Below are positions 23,782 to 32,716 of a stretch of DNA of 64,000 bases, piece by piece. Made by a program: the position numbers and the translations under genes. Position 1 is the first letter of the stretch. Every line of letters begins with the position of its first letter. Under the pieces are notes generated by a model, which did not search any database, was not told where the DNA came from, and saw nothing but the letters and a program-made list of their open reading frames with translations. Location of the stretch: the NCBI RefSeq assembly GCF_019968605.1, contig NZ_CP082966.1, positions 607,001-671,000 on the forward strand. The letters are read 5' to 3'. Source of the stretch: Polaribacter litorisediminis. GTDB lineage: Bacteria > Bacteroidota > Bacteroidia > Flavobacteriales > Flavobacteriaceae.

Positions 23782-26772
23782 ATGAGCGACTTAAAAGAAG
23801 TCGTTTCAATAGCAGATTTTAAAGTAAGTGTACAGCATCATTTTAATAGTTTAAAAATGGTGCTAAGTGCACCGCTATTTAGTGAAGTTAACGCTTACTA
23901 TTCTAATACTAAAGAAATAGGTTTACCAGTTAAAAAGCATCATACTTTAAACACTTTATTAGAACGATTAAACGGTATAAAAACAAAGCCCACAAAAAGC
24001 AATAGTATTGCAATTCTTAAAGGCTTATACAAGGGCGGTACAAATGGCGTTTTCTGTTATGAGGGTGCACCTTATTTATTCTTTGATATTGATGTAAAGG
24101 AAAACGAAAACAAACATTTATTAGTTAAATTAAACAATGCAAATGTATTCGAGCACCTCAAAAAAATAGCGGTTTTGGTTTGGCGTTCAAATAGTGGTTT
24201 TGGTATTGCTGGAATCTTATTTGTGCCACAATTAGCCGAGGTTTTAAATAGTGATAGAAAAAAGCATTTATCTATTGGTAAAGCAATTACAAAATACTTA
24301 AAAGAGGTTTTAAATGTAGATGCAGACTTTGACAATGCACAAAATAAATTTAGGCAAATCCGTTTTTTAGCAATGCAAAAAGAAAAGCGTTTTATCAATA
24401 CAAACCCGATCCGTTTTTCTTATGATGTAAAAGAAGTACAAAGGGTTTCACAAACTGGCGTAAAACAATATAGGCGTTCAGATAATAGGGCGGTTATTGG
24501 CTCAATAGAGCATCAATTTAACAATGATACTTCAATACATAACGCTTTGTTAGATAATGGCTTTAAATGGCTAAATGATACAAGATATTTACACACCAGT
24601 ACTACAAGTAAAAGCACCGGAACTACTGGAGGGAATAATGTATTTTTTAATTACAGTCAAAGTTTTTCTAATTACAAGGTTTTTACGCCTTTTTCACTTT
24701 ACTTAACACAACATTATTCGAATGATTTAAACCGTTTTTTAAGTGATTTAAAAAAGAAAGGCTACAATACTAGCAAACCTCAACAAACAACGTTAAAACA
24801 AAGCGAAAACGTACTAAAACAACAAGTAAAAGACCGAGAAAAGCAAATATTTACAGCGTGTTATGATTTAATTAATCTACCATACAAAGAGAAATTAAGT
24901 TTTATAAAAAAGAATGCAAAAAATGATGCTGAAAAAATGTTGTTTTTTGATTACTTAAAAATAAAGCCCTTAAATATTTCTTATAATAAAACGCTAAAAA
25001 TTCAAAACTATGTTAGTGAACAATTAGAAACAGTTTTAGAGTATGCAGACGCCAATACTAAAACAATTTTAACAGCAGAAACAGGGACAGGAAAAACAAC
25101 GGCTTTTTTGCGTGATTTTGCAAAGCATAGACCAGGAAAAAGAATTTTAATTTTAGCACCCTTAACGGCAATAGTAGAACAAAACAAAGCCGAATATCAA
25201 AATATTATTTCACTTACTGGCAATAGCGAACCCAAAGAACATACAAAAGCAAAAACAAGCCTTTTTGTGATGGCCACATACGAACAAGGCTACAAACATT
25301 TATCTACTGGCAATACTTTTGACTATGTTGTAATTGATGAGGTGCATAATTTAATAACAGCACACGAATACAAGCGGGAAACTATTAAGAATCTAACAAG
25401 GGTTTTAAAATCTTGCAAAGTAATAGGGCTTACAGGAACTACAAACCTTTTATTTAAGTCTATTGGCTACAAGTTAATAAACGTTCAAAAAGAAGCTCAA
25501 AACAAGGTTAATATCAATCTTATTACAGATAATAGAGCACCTTTAAAAATAGCCTTACAGCACTTGCAAAATGTAAAAGGCAAATGTATTATTCGTGTTA
25601 ATAGTAGAAATGTTGCAAAAGATTTAAAAACCGAACTTTTAAGACTTAAACAATATAAAAAAGATGAGGTTTTAATATTAAATTCAGATGCTCATATTAA
25701 AAAAGGAAATGATTTTAAACAGCTTACAGATCATAGTAATTTTAATGAAAGTATAAAACTTGTTTTAACAACATCTATAATTGATGAGGGTTTAAGTATA
25801 AAACAAAGCGGGTTTACAGATGTTGTTTTTATTGAAACCGATTACAAGCCAATGCCTGAAGCCGTAAAACAATTTTTTGCACGTTTTAGAAATGAAGATG
25901 CAGACCGAAAAAACTATTTTTATTTTAGAGAAACCAAAGAACAAAAAATAATTAGTTGGAATCCGCTTTTTGATTTTAAGAATACACAAAAGAAATTAAA
26001 AGAAGATGCAGAAACCTTTTCTGTTAATGATACCGATAAAAAAGATAGTACAAACACTAAATATTTATACTATGAAGATACAAGCGTAAACGATTTTGCA
26101 CTGGCTTATGATGTTGCAAAGCGGTTTTTTCTGTTAATGACAAAACAGGAATACATACATTTTTTAGAGTTGAATTATAATATCAATATCATAGAAAATA
26201 AAACGCATATTTCTATTGATTTTGATACAACCGAAAGTAAAAGCCAATCTGAAGAAAATAAAATACAAGTGGCAAAAAAATGGCTAAATAATAAAGATGA
26301 GGTTTTGAATGCTTTGTTTGTAATAACAGATAATTTACAGATAAAAAAATCAATAGACTACATAGGTTTACAGCCCGAAAATGAGATTTATAATTTAGTA
26401 AGCGACAATTTAAAAGCGTTCGAACATTTGCAAAAAAATTGCAACCGATTGGAAAATTTAGGAGTTAATGATGTAGATACTTTTCTTATTGATACGACAA
26501 AAATAAAGCCCTTTGATTTAAGAAACATCAATAGAAAAATTAAGTTATTAGAAAATATAGATACTATAAAGAACCCTAAAACAAAAACAGATGAAAAGAA
26601 CAAAACAAAACTTTTAACCTTTCTTTCTGAAGCTGAAAAACTAAAAACAGTAAATAAAAATACTTTGTTTGTGGTTTGGAATAAATTAAGATGTAACAGT
26701 AAAAAACCAAGTTATTACAATTTAATAGATTTGTTAGAATGGCACGAAAACGAGAATGCTTTTATAAGTTAA
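23782..26772 (+). CDS. Large primase/helicase-like replication protein
   Basis: The 996-residue protein has an N-terminal part (about 1-220) resembling the BT4734/VirE-N-like domain found in Bacteroidota mobile elements, with a possible primase-type acidic motif FFDIDVKE and the segment SNSGFGIAG. A superfamily 2 helicase core spans about residues 415-720: Walker A LTAETGTGKTTAF, motif Ia APLTAIVEQNK, DEVH box YVVIDEVHNL, motif III GLTGTTN, and a late helicase segment TTSIIDEGLSI followed by FFARFRNED. It probably opens and primes the element's DNA after excision. The C-terminal 250 residues are lysine- and asparagine-rich with no named domain. Length and layout suggest one multifunctional replication protein. 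Confidence 0.7.
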   Translation: MSDLKEVVSIADFKVSVQHHFNSLKMVLSAPLFSEVNAYYSNTKEIGLPVKKHHTLNTLLERLNGIKTKPTKSNSIAILKGLYKGGTNGVFCYEGAPYLFFDIDVKENENKHLLVKLNNANVFEHLKKIAVLVWRSNSGFGIAGILFVPQLAEVLNSDRKKHLSIGKAITKYLKEVLNVDADFDNAQNKFRQIRFLAMQKEKRFINTNPIRFSYDVKEVQRVSQTGVKQYRRSDNRAVIGSIEHQFNNDTSIHNALLDNGFKWLNDTRYLHTSTTSKSTGTTGGNNVFFNYSQSFSNYKVFTPFSLYLTQHYSNDLNRFLSDLKKKGYNTSKPQQTTLKQSENVLKQQVKDREKQIFTACYDLINLPYKEKLSFIKKNAKNDAEKMLFFDYLKIKPLNISYNKTLKIQNYVSEQLETVLEYADANTKTILTAETGTGKTTAFLRDFAKHRPGKRILILAPLTAIVEQNKAEYQNIISLTGNSEPKEHTKAKTSLFVMATYEQGYKHLSTGNTFDYVVIDEVHNLITAHEYKRETIKNLTRVLKSCKVIGLTGTTNLLFKSIGYKLINVQKEAQNKVNINLITDNRAPLKIALQHLQNVKGKCIIRVNSRNVAKDLKTELLRLKQYKKDEVLILNSDAHIKKGNDFKQLTDHSNFNESIKLVLTTSIIDEGLSIKQSGFTDVVFIETDYKPMPEAVKQFFARFRNEDADRKNYFYFRETKEQKIISWNPLFDFKNTQKKLKEDAETFSVNDTDKKDSTNTKYLYYEDTSVNDFALAYDVAKRFFLLMTKQEYIHFLELNYNINIIENKTHISIDFDTTESKSQSEENKIQVAKKWLNNKDEVLNALFVITDNLQIKKSIDYIGLQPENEIYNLVSDNLKAFEHLQKNCNRLENLGVNDVDTFLIDTTKIKPFDLRNINRKIKLLENIDTIKNPKTKTDEKNKTKLLTFLSEAEKLKTVNKNTLFVVWNKLRCNSKKPSYYNLIDLLEWHENENAFIS

Positions 26773-26977
26773 AACATCTTTACTTTATTAAGGAAAATAA
26801 AAAGATGTTAGAATCTGTTAAGCCCTATGAATAAAGGCGTACAAAGAATTTCACTACAAAATTTTTAACATGCTAAATTTTGTAAAAAACACACACAAAA
26901 AAGGAAAAAAAAGCCCTTTATAAAAATATAAAATAGTTCAAGTTCGCTAAGGATTTAGGTTATACAGATTTGACAAT

Positions 26978-27553
26978 ATGCCAAAACCAAGTACATACCC
27001 AATAATAATAAACCAAGAAAAAACACTTACAACTGGTTATTTATCAAAATGCGGTTATTTTGAAAAAGATTACAAAGTGACTGGCTCAACTGGATGGATT
27101 TCTAACAAATCAAAAGATTTAGATATTAATATTACTTCAATAATGGAGAAAGATAAAGAGCGTATTATTCTTAATTATATTGATTTTGATAATAAACCAG
27201 TAAAGCAAATAATTTATTTAACTTCAAAAAAATCTAATTTAGGTACTGGCTTAATATGGTTTTTTATTTGTCCTTATTCGGGTGCAATTTGCAGAAACTT
27301 AATATTTGTATTCAATAGATTTATGCATCGAAGCAATTTGAAAAATGCAATGTATGGCACTCAATTAGAAAGCAAGTACTGGCGTAAATTATTTCAATTA
27401 ATACCAAACATACCAACTGTAAAGAACGTATTAAACGAGCCTTATAAACCAAATTACAAAAAGCATTATAAAGGAATAAAAACAAAGCGTTATCAAAAAT
27501 ATTTATCAACTGTAAAAAGATGGAATGATAATTTAAAAGAACGAACTAATTAA
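26978..27553 (+). CDS. Unknown protein, paralogue 1 of an adjacent pair
   Basis: The 191-residue protein shares with the next gene a spaced motif: SNLGTGLIWFFICPYSGAIC, then RNL, FMHRSNLKNAMYGTQLESK and a basic tail. The Cys-Pro...Cys-Arg and His-Arg-Ser...Met-Tyr...Gln...Glu-Ser-Lys pattern suggests a small metal- or nucleic-acid-binding fold. The N-terminal half is beta-rich. I recall this pattern only as unnamed proteins of Bacteroidota mobile elements. It follows the helicase gene after 205 bases that show no other gene. Confidence 0.65.
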   Translation: MPKPSTYPIIINQEKTLTTGYLSKCGYFEKDYKVTGSTGWISNKSKDLDINITSIMEKDKERIILNYIDFDNKPVKQIIYLTSKKSNLGTGLIWFFICPYSGAICRNLIFVFNRFMHRSNLKNAMYGTQLESKYWRKLFQLIPNIPTVKNVLNEPYKPNYKKHYKGIKTKRYQKYLSTVKRWNDNLKERTN

Positions 27554-27574
27554 TAAGAACCTAAAAATAAAACA

Positions 27575-28150
27575 ATGGCGTACATTATAGATGAAGCAAA
27601 AGATATTAGTATTATCAATCTAAGAAAGTGGAAATACTTAAAACCTTATACATACAAAACAGGAACAGTAAGCTGGAATAGGAACGGAATGAAAACCTCA
27701 ACAATGAGTATAATTGTACAGATGCAAAAAGATAAAGGAGTCTTAATTTTGGATTATAAATGTAATGGAACTAAATACAATTACAATATTCAAATAATTA
27801 GTAAGCCTTCAAATTTAGGAAAAGGAAATGTTTTTTATTTTATTTGTCCTTTTACATTTAAAACCTGCAGAAAGCTAAACCTTTACAATGAGCGTTTTAT
27901 TCATAGAAGTGCAATAAAAGACGGTATGTATTCAAAGCAAATAGAATCTAAAAAATATAGACACATAGATCGTGTGTATGGCAGTTATTTTAAAAGTGCA
28001 AAATATTTTGAAATTCTTTACAGTAAAAATTTTAAACGTTCTTATGATGGCAAACCTACAAAGAAGTATTTAAAACTAATGGCAAAGATAAATGAGGGTA
28101 AAAGTTTTTCAGCTGAAGATATTGAAAGTCTTTTACTTTTTGGAGTATAA
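27575..28150 (+). CDS. Unknown protein, paralogue 2 of an adjacent pair
   Basis: This 191-residue protein has the same length as its neighbour and repeats its motif: SNLGKGNVFYFICPFTFKTC, RKLNLY, FIHRSAIKDGMYSKQIESKK. The N-terminal half (YLKPYTYKTGTVSWNRNG, IVQMQKDKGVLILDY) is alignable with TGSTGWISN...IIL.Y of the first. The two probably arose by duplication and may work as a heteromer. They start 22 bases apart, so they are co-transcribed. No function can be assigned. A hairpin at 28155 follows. Confidence 0.65.
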   Translation: MAYIIDEAKDISIINLRKWKYLKPYTYKTGTVSWNRNGMKTSTMSIIVQMQKDKGVLILDYKCNGTKYNYNIQIISKPSNLGKGNVFYFICPFTFKTCRKLNLYNERFIHRSAIKDGMYSKQIESKKYRHIDRVYGSYFKSAKYFEILYSKNFKRSYDGKPTKKYLKLMAKINEGKSFSAEDIESLLLFGV

Positions 28151-28154
28151 ATGT

Positions 28155-28178
28155 TTTCTGTATTTCTGAATACAGAAA
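28155..28178 (+). terminator. Hairpin after the unknown paralogue pair
   Basis: TTTCTGTATT and AATACAGAAA form a perfect 10-bp stem with a four-base loop, starting four bases after the stop. There is no clear T-run behind it, so termination efficiency is uncertain. Confidence 0.5.
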
Positions 28179-28270
28179 TAAGAAAACACCGATATTATAG
28201 ATACTTATTATACAATACGTAAATAAAATAGTTAAATTCTATTGTATTTTTTATAAAAGTATGGAGGTAT

Positions 28271-28302
28271 TAAAATTGTGGGTACAAATATGGGTACATT
28301 TT
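28271..28302. repeat. Internal 32-bp direct repeat, right copy
   Basis: It matches 21352-21383 with one difference and lies 63 bases inside the right att site. No -7 box follows here, unlike at the left copy, which fits a role in recombination more than in transcription. Confidence 0.8.
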
Positions 28303-28323
28303 CACAGTTTTAAGGGAAATAAA

Positions 28324-28358
28324 AAACCTAACAAACTAATAATTAGAGTGTTAGGTTT
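28324..28358 (-). terminator. Terminator of tRNA-Phe supplied by the element
   Basis: On the reverse strand TGTTAGGTTT closes a 10-bp stem with AAACCTAACA and runs into TTTTTT, right behind the tRNA 3' end. It lies inside the element, so the element carries its own terminator for the tRNA it occupies. Confidence 0.7.
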
Positions 28359-28367
28359 ATTTTTAAG

Positions 28368-28440
28368 TGGTACCTCCAGGAATCGAACCAGGGACACAAG
28401 GATTTTCAGTCCTTTGCTCTACCAACTGAGCTAAGGTACC
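28368..28440 (-). tRNA. tRNA-Phe (anticodon GAA)
   Basis: The 73-nt reverse-strand gene folds with acceptor stem GGTACCT/AGGTACC, D arm GCTC/GAGC, anticodon arm AAGGA-CTGAAAA-TCCTT and T loop TTCGATT. The anticodon GAA reads phenylalanine codons. CCA is not encoded. The T stem CCTGG/CCTGG holds one central U-U mismatch, which is also present in the left att copy, so it predates or came with integration. It is the integration site of the 7.2-kb element. A perfect TATATTTG -7 box lies upstream. Confidence 0.95.
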
Positions 28441-28456
28441 AATGCCTTAGCGGATG

Positions 28457-28464
28457 CAAATATA
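28457..28464 (-). promoter_or_regulatory. -7 box of tRNA-Phe
   Basis: On the reverse strand TATATTTG lies 16 bases before the tRNA 5' end, a perfect TAnnTTTG match. No TTG at the usual -33 spacing is obvious. Confidence 0.5.
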
Positions 28465-28510
28465 ATATGTTTTTTGACATTTACTAACTAAAATTTAAAA
28501 AAATCTGTTG

Positions 28511-28518
28511 TATTTTTG
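28511..28518 (+). promoter_or_regulatory. -7 box of coaX
   Basis: TATTTTTG is a perfect TAnnTTTG match, 20 bases before the coaX ATG. The coaX-to-ppiD cluster probably begins transcription here. Confidence 0.5.
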
Positions 28519-28538
28519 AAATTATTCAAAATAACAGA

Positions 28539-29267
28539 ATGAACTTAATTATAGATGTCGGAAATACAAGGGTCAAAGCTGCTCTTTTTGAGGAGTATAG
28601 ACTTGTACAGGTTATAGTTTTTAACAAAACAAGGATAATATCCGAAGTAAAAAAAATAATTAAAAATTATAGAATTACTTCCACAATCTTATCAAGCGTT
28701 GCTTTGATGCCTTTAAAGATGTTAGAAAAACTCAAAACGTTAACAGATTTCACGGTTGTTTCATCAAAAATTAGAACTCCTTTTAAAAATTTATATGCAA
28801 CTCCCAATACTTTAGGTGTAGATAGAATTGCATTAGTATTTGGTGCGGTGGTTAAATTTTCTAAGCAAAATGTTCTTATCATAGATGCTGGTACTTGTAT
28901 AACTTTCGATTTTGTAAATAAAGAAGCTGAATATTTAGGAGGCGCAATTTCTCCTGGCATAGAAATGAGATATAAATCACTTCATGCATTTACATCAAAA
29001 TTACCACTTTTAGAAACTCATAAACCCAATTATTTTATTGGGAATAATACAAATGAAAGTATACATTCTGGTATTGTAAATGGTGTAATTCAAGAAATTG
29101 AAGGGGTAATCAATCAATATAAAAAAGAATATTTACATTTAACAGTGGTTTTAACAGGAGGGAATACAAATTTCTTGTCAAAACAATTAAAAAGTAGCAT
29201 ATTTGCCAATCAAAATTTTCTCCTTGAAGGATTAAATGAAATATTGATTTTTAATAAAAACAAATGA
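28539..29267 (+). CDS. coaX: Type III pantothenate kinase
   Basis: The 242-residue protein is a cytoplasmic kinase that phosphorylates pantothenate, the first step of coenzyme A synthesis. It shows the ASKHA-fold motifs: LIIDVGNTRVKAALF at the N-terminus, LGVDRIALVFGAV, LIIDAGTCITFDFV, GGAISPGIEMR and the adenosine motif VVLTGGNT. Length is normal for CoaX. It overlaps the next gene by four bases (ATGA) and has a good -7 box 20 bases upstream. Confidence 0.93.
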   Translation: MNLIIDVGNTRVKAALFEEYRLVQVIVFNKTRIISEVKKIIKNYRITSTILSSVALMPLKMLEKLKTLTDFTVVSSKIRTPFKNLYATPNTLGVDRIALVFGAVVKFSKQNVLIIDAGTCITFDFVNKEAEYLGGAISPGIEMRYKSLHAFTSKLPLLETHKPNYFIGNNTNESIHSGIVNGVIQEIEGVINQYKKEYLHLTVVLTGGNTNFLSKQLKSSIFANQNFLLEGLNEILIFNKNK

Positions 29268-30553
29268 TTAGAAATATTGTAGTAATTATTTTACTATTTA
29301 CTTCTGTGACTTTTACAGCACAAAGAACAAGTTCTTCACCGTATTCTTATTTTGGTATTGGAGACCAATTTAATACAGCTACAGTAGAGCAGAGTGCAAT
29401 GGGTGGAATAGGTGTTGCCTTTAGCCATTATAAATATTTAAACTTTACAAATCCGGCGGCTTATGCTAATTTGAGATACACAACCTATGGTTTTGGTGTG
29501 TTAAATAATGATTTAACCATAAAAAGCGCATCGACAGAGCAAAACAGTATCTCTACAAGTTTGTCTTATGTTGCCTTGGCTTTTCCTCTTGGAGAAAATG
29601 CAGGTTTCTCTTTCGGAATGCAGCCAATATCTTCAGTGGGGTATTCTTTATCTAACGCAATTTTAGATGTTGATGGCAATACTTCTGAAATATCCTTGTA
29701 TGAAGGTAGGGGAGGTGTCAATAGATTTTATGGTAGTTTTGGAATTAAAGTTTTTAAGGAATTTTCTCTAGGGATAGAAGCAGATTTTAGTTTTGGTAAC
29801 GTAGAGAATAGCATTATTAATCAAAGAGGTGAAGTTGCACTCGCAACGAAATACGAAGAAATAAATAATGTAAGAGGAGGGTCTGTAAAATTAGGTGCGC
29901 AATATCAAAAAGAATTAAAAAATAAATTAATTTTAAATGCAGGTGCCACTGTAAAACTCGGAAACGACCTAAATGTAACAGGAAATGATTATTTATATTC
30001 AGTAACTTTTTCAGGAATTGGTTCTGAATTTCCAAGAGATACCATTTCTGCCACAGAAATTGATGGTAAATTTAATTTGCCACTGAAATCTACCTTTGGT
30101 GCAGGTATTGGAAAACTTGATAAATGGTATGCAGGTTTAGAATATGAAAGTCAAGATGCCATCTCTACAACAGGTTTATTAGCAAATACCAATGGAGCCT
30201 TTAGGTATGGTAAATCCAATAGGGTAGCTTTAGGGGGTTTTTATTTGCCTAAGGTAAATTCTATTTCAAGTTATTGGCAGAGAGTTACTTATAGGGCTGG
30301 TGTGCGTATGGAGAACACGGGTTTACTGGTTGATGGCGTTGGGAATAGTGCAAATTTCACAGAAATTAATGACTTTGGCATATCTTTTGGTCTAGGGTTA
30401 CCACTAAAGAGATTGTCCACGATTAATATGGGGCTCGAATTTGGTAAAAGAGGAACCATAGAAAATAATTTAATAGAAGAAAATTATTTTAATTTTAGAT
30501 TAAGTTTATCTTTGACGGATACGAATTGGTTTATAAAGAGAAAAATTGATTAG
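29264..30553 (+). CDS. Outer-membrane beta-barrel protein
   Basis: The 429-residue protein has a signal peptide (residues 1-20, ending FTAQ). A long run of alternating hydrophobic strands and the segment SPYSYFGIGD...QSAMGGIGVAF...NFTNPAAYANL are typical of OmpP1/FadL-like barrels of Flavobacteriaceae. It is translationally coupled to coaX by the ATGA overlap and followed by a periplasmic TPR protein, LptC and others, so the cluster is devoted to the cell envelope. The transported substrate is unknown. Confidence 0.75.
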   Translation: MIRNIVVIILLFTSVTFTAQRTSSSPYSYFGIGDQFNTATVEQSAMGGIGVAFSHYKYLNFTNPAAYANLRYTTYGFGVLNNDLTIKSASTEQNSISTSLSYVALAFPLGENAGFSFGMQPISSVGYSLSNAILDVDGNTSEISLYEGRGGVNRFYGSFGIKVFKEFSLGIEADFSFGNVENSIINQRGEVALATKYEEINNVRGGSVKLGAQYQKELKNKLILNAGATVKLGNDLNVTGNDYLYSVTFSGIGSEFPRDTISATEIDGKFNLPLKSTFGAGIGKLDKWYAGLEYESQDAISTTGLLANTNGAFRYGKSNRVALGGFYLPKVNSISSYWQRVTYRAGVRMENTGLLVDGVGNSANFTEINDFGISFGLGLPLKRLSTINMGLEFGKRGTIENNLIEENYFNFRLSLSLTDTNWFIKRKID

Positions 30554-30572
30554 AAACATTAAAACTAACAAC

Positions 30573-31931
30573 ATGAAGAAAATTACGTTTTTAATAGCAG
30601 CAGCGATATTTTTGGTTATTCCCAAAACGAATGCACAAGAAGACGCAAAGAGAGAATGTCTTATTAAATACAACTTATTTACAGGAGATTTTAAATCAAA
30701 AAAATATGACGACGCTTATGAAAAGTGGACCTATTTGATGGAAAATTGTCAGGATTTATCGGTAAACATCTATAAATATGGAGCTGATTTAGCGCAAGAC
30801 TTTAAAAAAGATCCAACATTAGCTAAAAAGGTTTATGAGCAAAGGTTGCAATATTTTCCTGAACATGATGATTCTAAAAATAACCTCTCTAAAATGCATA
30901 GTGATTATGCGACCTATTTAATAAAAGGAAAATTAGCTTCGGATAAAGAGATTTTTGATATCTTAGAAAAAGCATATAAAATTTCTCCGCGAGATATGAG
31001 TGTAAAAAATATCTATAGATATTTTCAAGGAGTAACAGATAAGTATAAAGATGCTAATCCGCAAAGAGTATTTGATACCTACGATGATGTAATTGAATCT
31101 GTTGGAGAAAAATTGGCAGATTATCAAAAAAAAATAAACGAATTAACAAAAGATTCTACCAAGGTATTAGATGCTAAAGAGAAAAGATACTTAAGAGCAT
31201 ATACCATTAATTCAAAAGCTTTAGGACAAATTGAAGGAGGTTTGGATAATATAATTTCTGAATTGGCAACTTGTGAGCGTTTAATACCCCTATACAAAAG
31301 AGATTTCGAAGAAAATAAAAATAACGAAGTTTGGTTAAAAAGAGCGGTTTCTAGAATGTTTTATAAAGGATGTCAAGAAGATCCTTTATACGCAGAGTTA
31401 GCAAAAGCATATGCTGAGGCTTCACCTTCACCAGAAGCTTATGCCTTTCTTGCCAATGTATTAGAGGATAATGGAGATAGTTCTGGGGCAGCAGAAATGA
31501 GACAAAAATCATTTGATCTTGAAACTGACCCAATAAAAAAAGCAAATTATAAATTAAAGTTTGCACAAGCAGCGCAATCTAGAGGTCAATTATCAAAGGC
31601 TAGAGCTTTAGCAAGAGAAGCCTTAAGATATAATCCTAATTTTGGAAAAGCATATTTATTAATTGGAAGATTATATCAATCTAGCGTAAATGATTGTGGA
31701 AAAGATGAGTTTGAAAAGAGAATGGTATATGCAGCAGCATTAAGACAAGCTCAAAGAGCCGCTTCTGTAGATCCAAGTATTTCCTCAACAGCCAGAAAGT
31801 ATATAAGATCTTACGAAGCTAATTTACCAAGTAAAAAAGTAATTTTTACAGCAGGTAAGGCTGTAGGAGAAACGTACTCGATTAAATGTTGGATTGGAGA
31901 AACAGTAAAGATTCAGTCTAGCGGCAAATAA
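30573..31931 (+). CDS. Secreted tetratricopeptide-repeat protein
   Basis: I choose the ATG at 30573, which opens a clean signal peptide (MKKITFLIAAAIFLVIPKTN AQ). An upstream ATG at 30546 would add nine residues and overlap the barrel gene. The mature protein is about 430 residues and all-helical with several TPR-like pairs, for example SPEAYAFLANVLEDNGDSSG and ALREALRYNPNFGKAYLLIG-like segments near the C-terminus. It should be a periplasmic scaffold. The stop overlaps the LptC start by one base, which suggests a role next to lipopolysaccharide export, though no direct evidence exists. Confidence 0.75.
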   Translation: MKKITFLIAAAIFLVIPKTNAQEDAKRECLIKYNLFTGDFKSKKYDDAYEKWTYLMENCQDLSVNIYKYGADLAQDFKKDPTLAKKVYEQRLQYFPEHDDSKNNLSKMHSDYATYLIKGKLASDKEIFDILEKAYKISPRDMSVKNIYRYFQGVTDKYKDANPQRVFDTYDDVIESVGEKLADYQKKINELTKDSTKVLDAKEKRYLRAYTINSKALGQIEGGLDNIISELATCERLIPLYKRDFEENKNNEVWLKRAVSRMFYKGCQEDPLYAELAKAYAEASPSPEAYAFLANVLEDNGDSSGAAEMRQKSFDLETDPIKKANYKLKFAQAAQSRGQLSKARALAREALRYNPNFGKAYLLIGRLYQSSVNDCGKDEFEKRMVYAAALRQAQRAASVDPSISSTARKYIRSYEANLPSKKVIFTAGKAVGETYSIKCWIGETVKIQSSGK

Positions 31932-32497
31932 TGAATATAACGACTAATAAAATAATAAAAAGCATTGCTCTTCTTTTAGGAATAGCAATGCTTTTTTCTT
32001 GTGACAACAATACTCAAAAGGCAAGAGATTTTTTGGCAGATAAAAATTTACCAATAGGCATTACAACGAATGCTTTTCATGTATATAAAGATTCAGGTAG
32101 AATCACATCTAAATTAATCACTGCCAAAATGTTAGATTATAGCAATAGAACGCTACATCCTTATAGCAAATTTCCAGAGGGAATTAAAATAGTGAATTTC
32201 GAAAACAAAGGACTAGACTCAATTACGATTACAGGAGATTTTGCGCTTTCTTATACCAAAACATCGATATCAGAAATTAAAGGAAATGTGGTGGTAATAA
32301 ATCATTCGGATAAATCGAGACTAGAAACAGAGCAATTATTTTGGGATGAAAAAACAAAATATTTTGTTTCTGAAAAAGCATTTAAACTTACCAAAGAAAA
32401 TGATACGATCTTTGGCATCGGTTTTGAGTCTAAAGATGATTTATCAAAGCATTTATCAAAAAAGACAATAGGTAAATTAGAAACTTCAGAAAATTAA
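31931..32497 (+). CDS. lptC: LPS export protein LptC (lipoprotein)
   Basis: The 188-residue protein has a lipoprotein signal (lipobox LFSC, Cys24). The LptC beta-jellyroll pattern follows: GRITSKLITAKMLDYSNRTL, the FPEGIKIVNF motif, then repeated strands such as VVVINHSDKSRLETEQLFWD. LptC passes lipopolysaccharide from the LptB2FG transporter to LptA in the periplasm. Bacteroidota members are often lipid-anchored rather than helix-anchored as here. Its start overlaps the TPR gene stop, and three bases separate its stop from the next gene. Confidence 0.85.
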   Translation: MNITTNKIIKSIALLLGIAMLFSCDNNTQKARDFLADKNLPIGITTNAFHVYKDSGRITSKLITAKMLDYSNRTLHPYSKFPEGIKIVNFENKGLDSITITGDFALSYTKTSISEIKGNVVVINHSDKSRLETEQLFWDEKTKYFVSEKAFKLTKENDTIFGIGFESKDDLSKHLSKKTIGKLETSEN

Positions 32498-32500
32498 ATT

Positions 32501-32701
32501 ATGAATAGATTTTGGAAATTTTTTCAGTACGGATATTTAATGGTTGCTTTTATATGTTTGATAGAAGTCGTAGTTCGTTGGAATGCTGACCGACAAAAAG
32601 CTTATTTTTTTCTAGCCTTCTCAATTTTGATTACTTTAGTGTTTTTCTTTAAAAGGCATTTCAGAAAAAAAATTGAAAAAAGGAATCATCAAAATAAATA
32701 G
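32501..32701 (+). CDS. Small two-helix membrane protein
   Basis: The 66-residue protein has two hydrophobic stretches (GYLMVAFICLIEVVVRW and AYFFLAFSILITLVFFF) and a very basic C-terminus (KRHFRKKIEKRNHQNK). It is not otherwise recognised. It is tightly placed between lptC and the CNNM gene, so it is a real operon member. An envelope role is inferred from position. Confidence 0.75.
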   Translation: MNRFWKFFQYGYLMVAFICLIEVVVRWNADRQKAYFFLAFSILITLVFFFKRHFRKKIEKRNHQNK

Positions 32702-32716
32702 AACTTTAAGTCCATA

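Larger units (their letters stand above)
21227..28387 (+). mobile_element. 7.2-kb integrative element in the 3' end of tRNA-Phe
   Basis: The boundaries are 22-bp perfect direct repeats (AGTGGTACCTCCAGGAATCG plus AA) at 21227-21248 and 28366-28387. The right one is the 3' end of an intact tRNA-Phe gene. Inside lie a tyrosine recombinase next to the left end, two helix-turn-helix proteins, a large primase/helicase-like protein and two paralogous unknown proteins. No relaxase, coupling protein, capsid or toxin gene is visible. It resembles a small integrative, perhaps mobilizable or phage-satellite-like, element that depends on a helper for transfer (inference). Confidence 0.85.

Noticed and set aside
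21359..28150. Prophage
   Set aside because: No capsid, terminase, portal, tail or lysis genes are seen.
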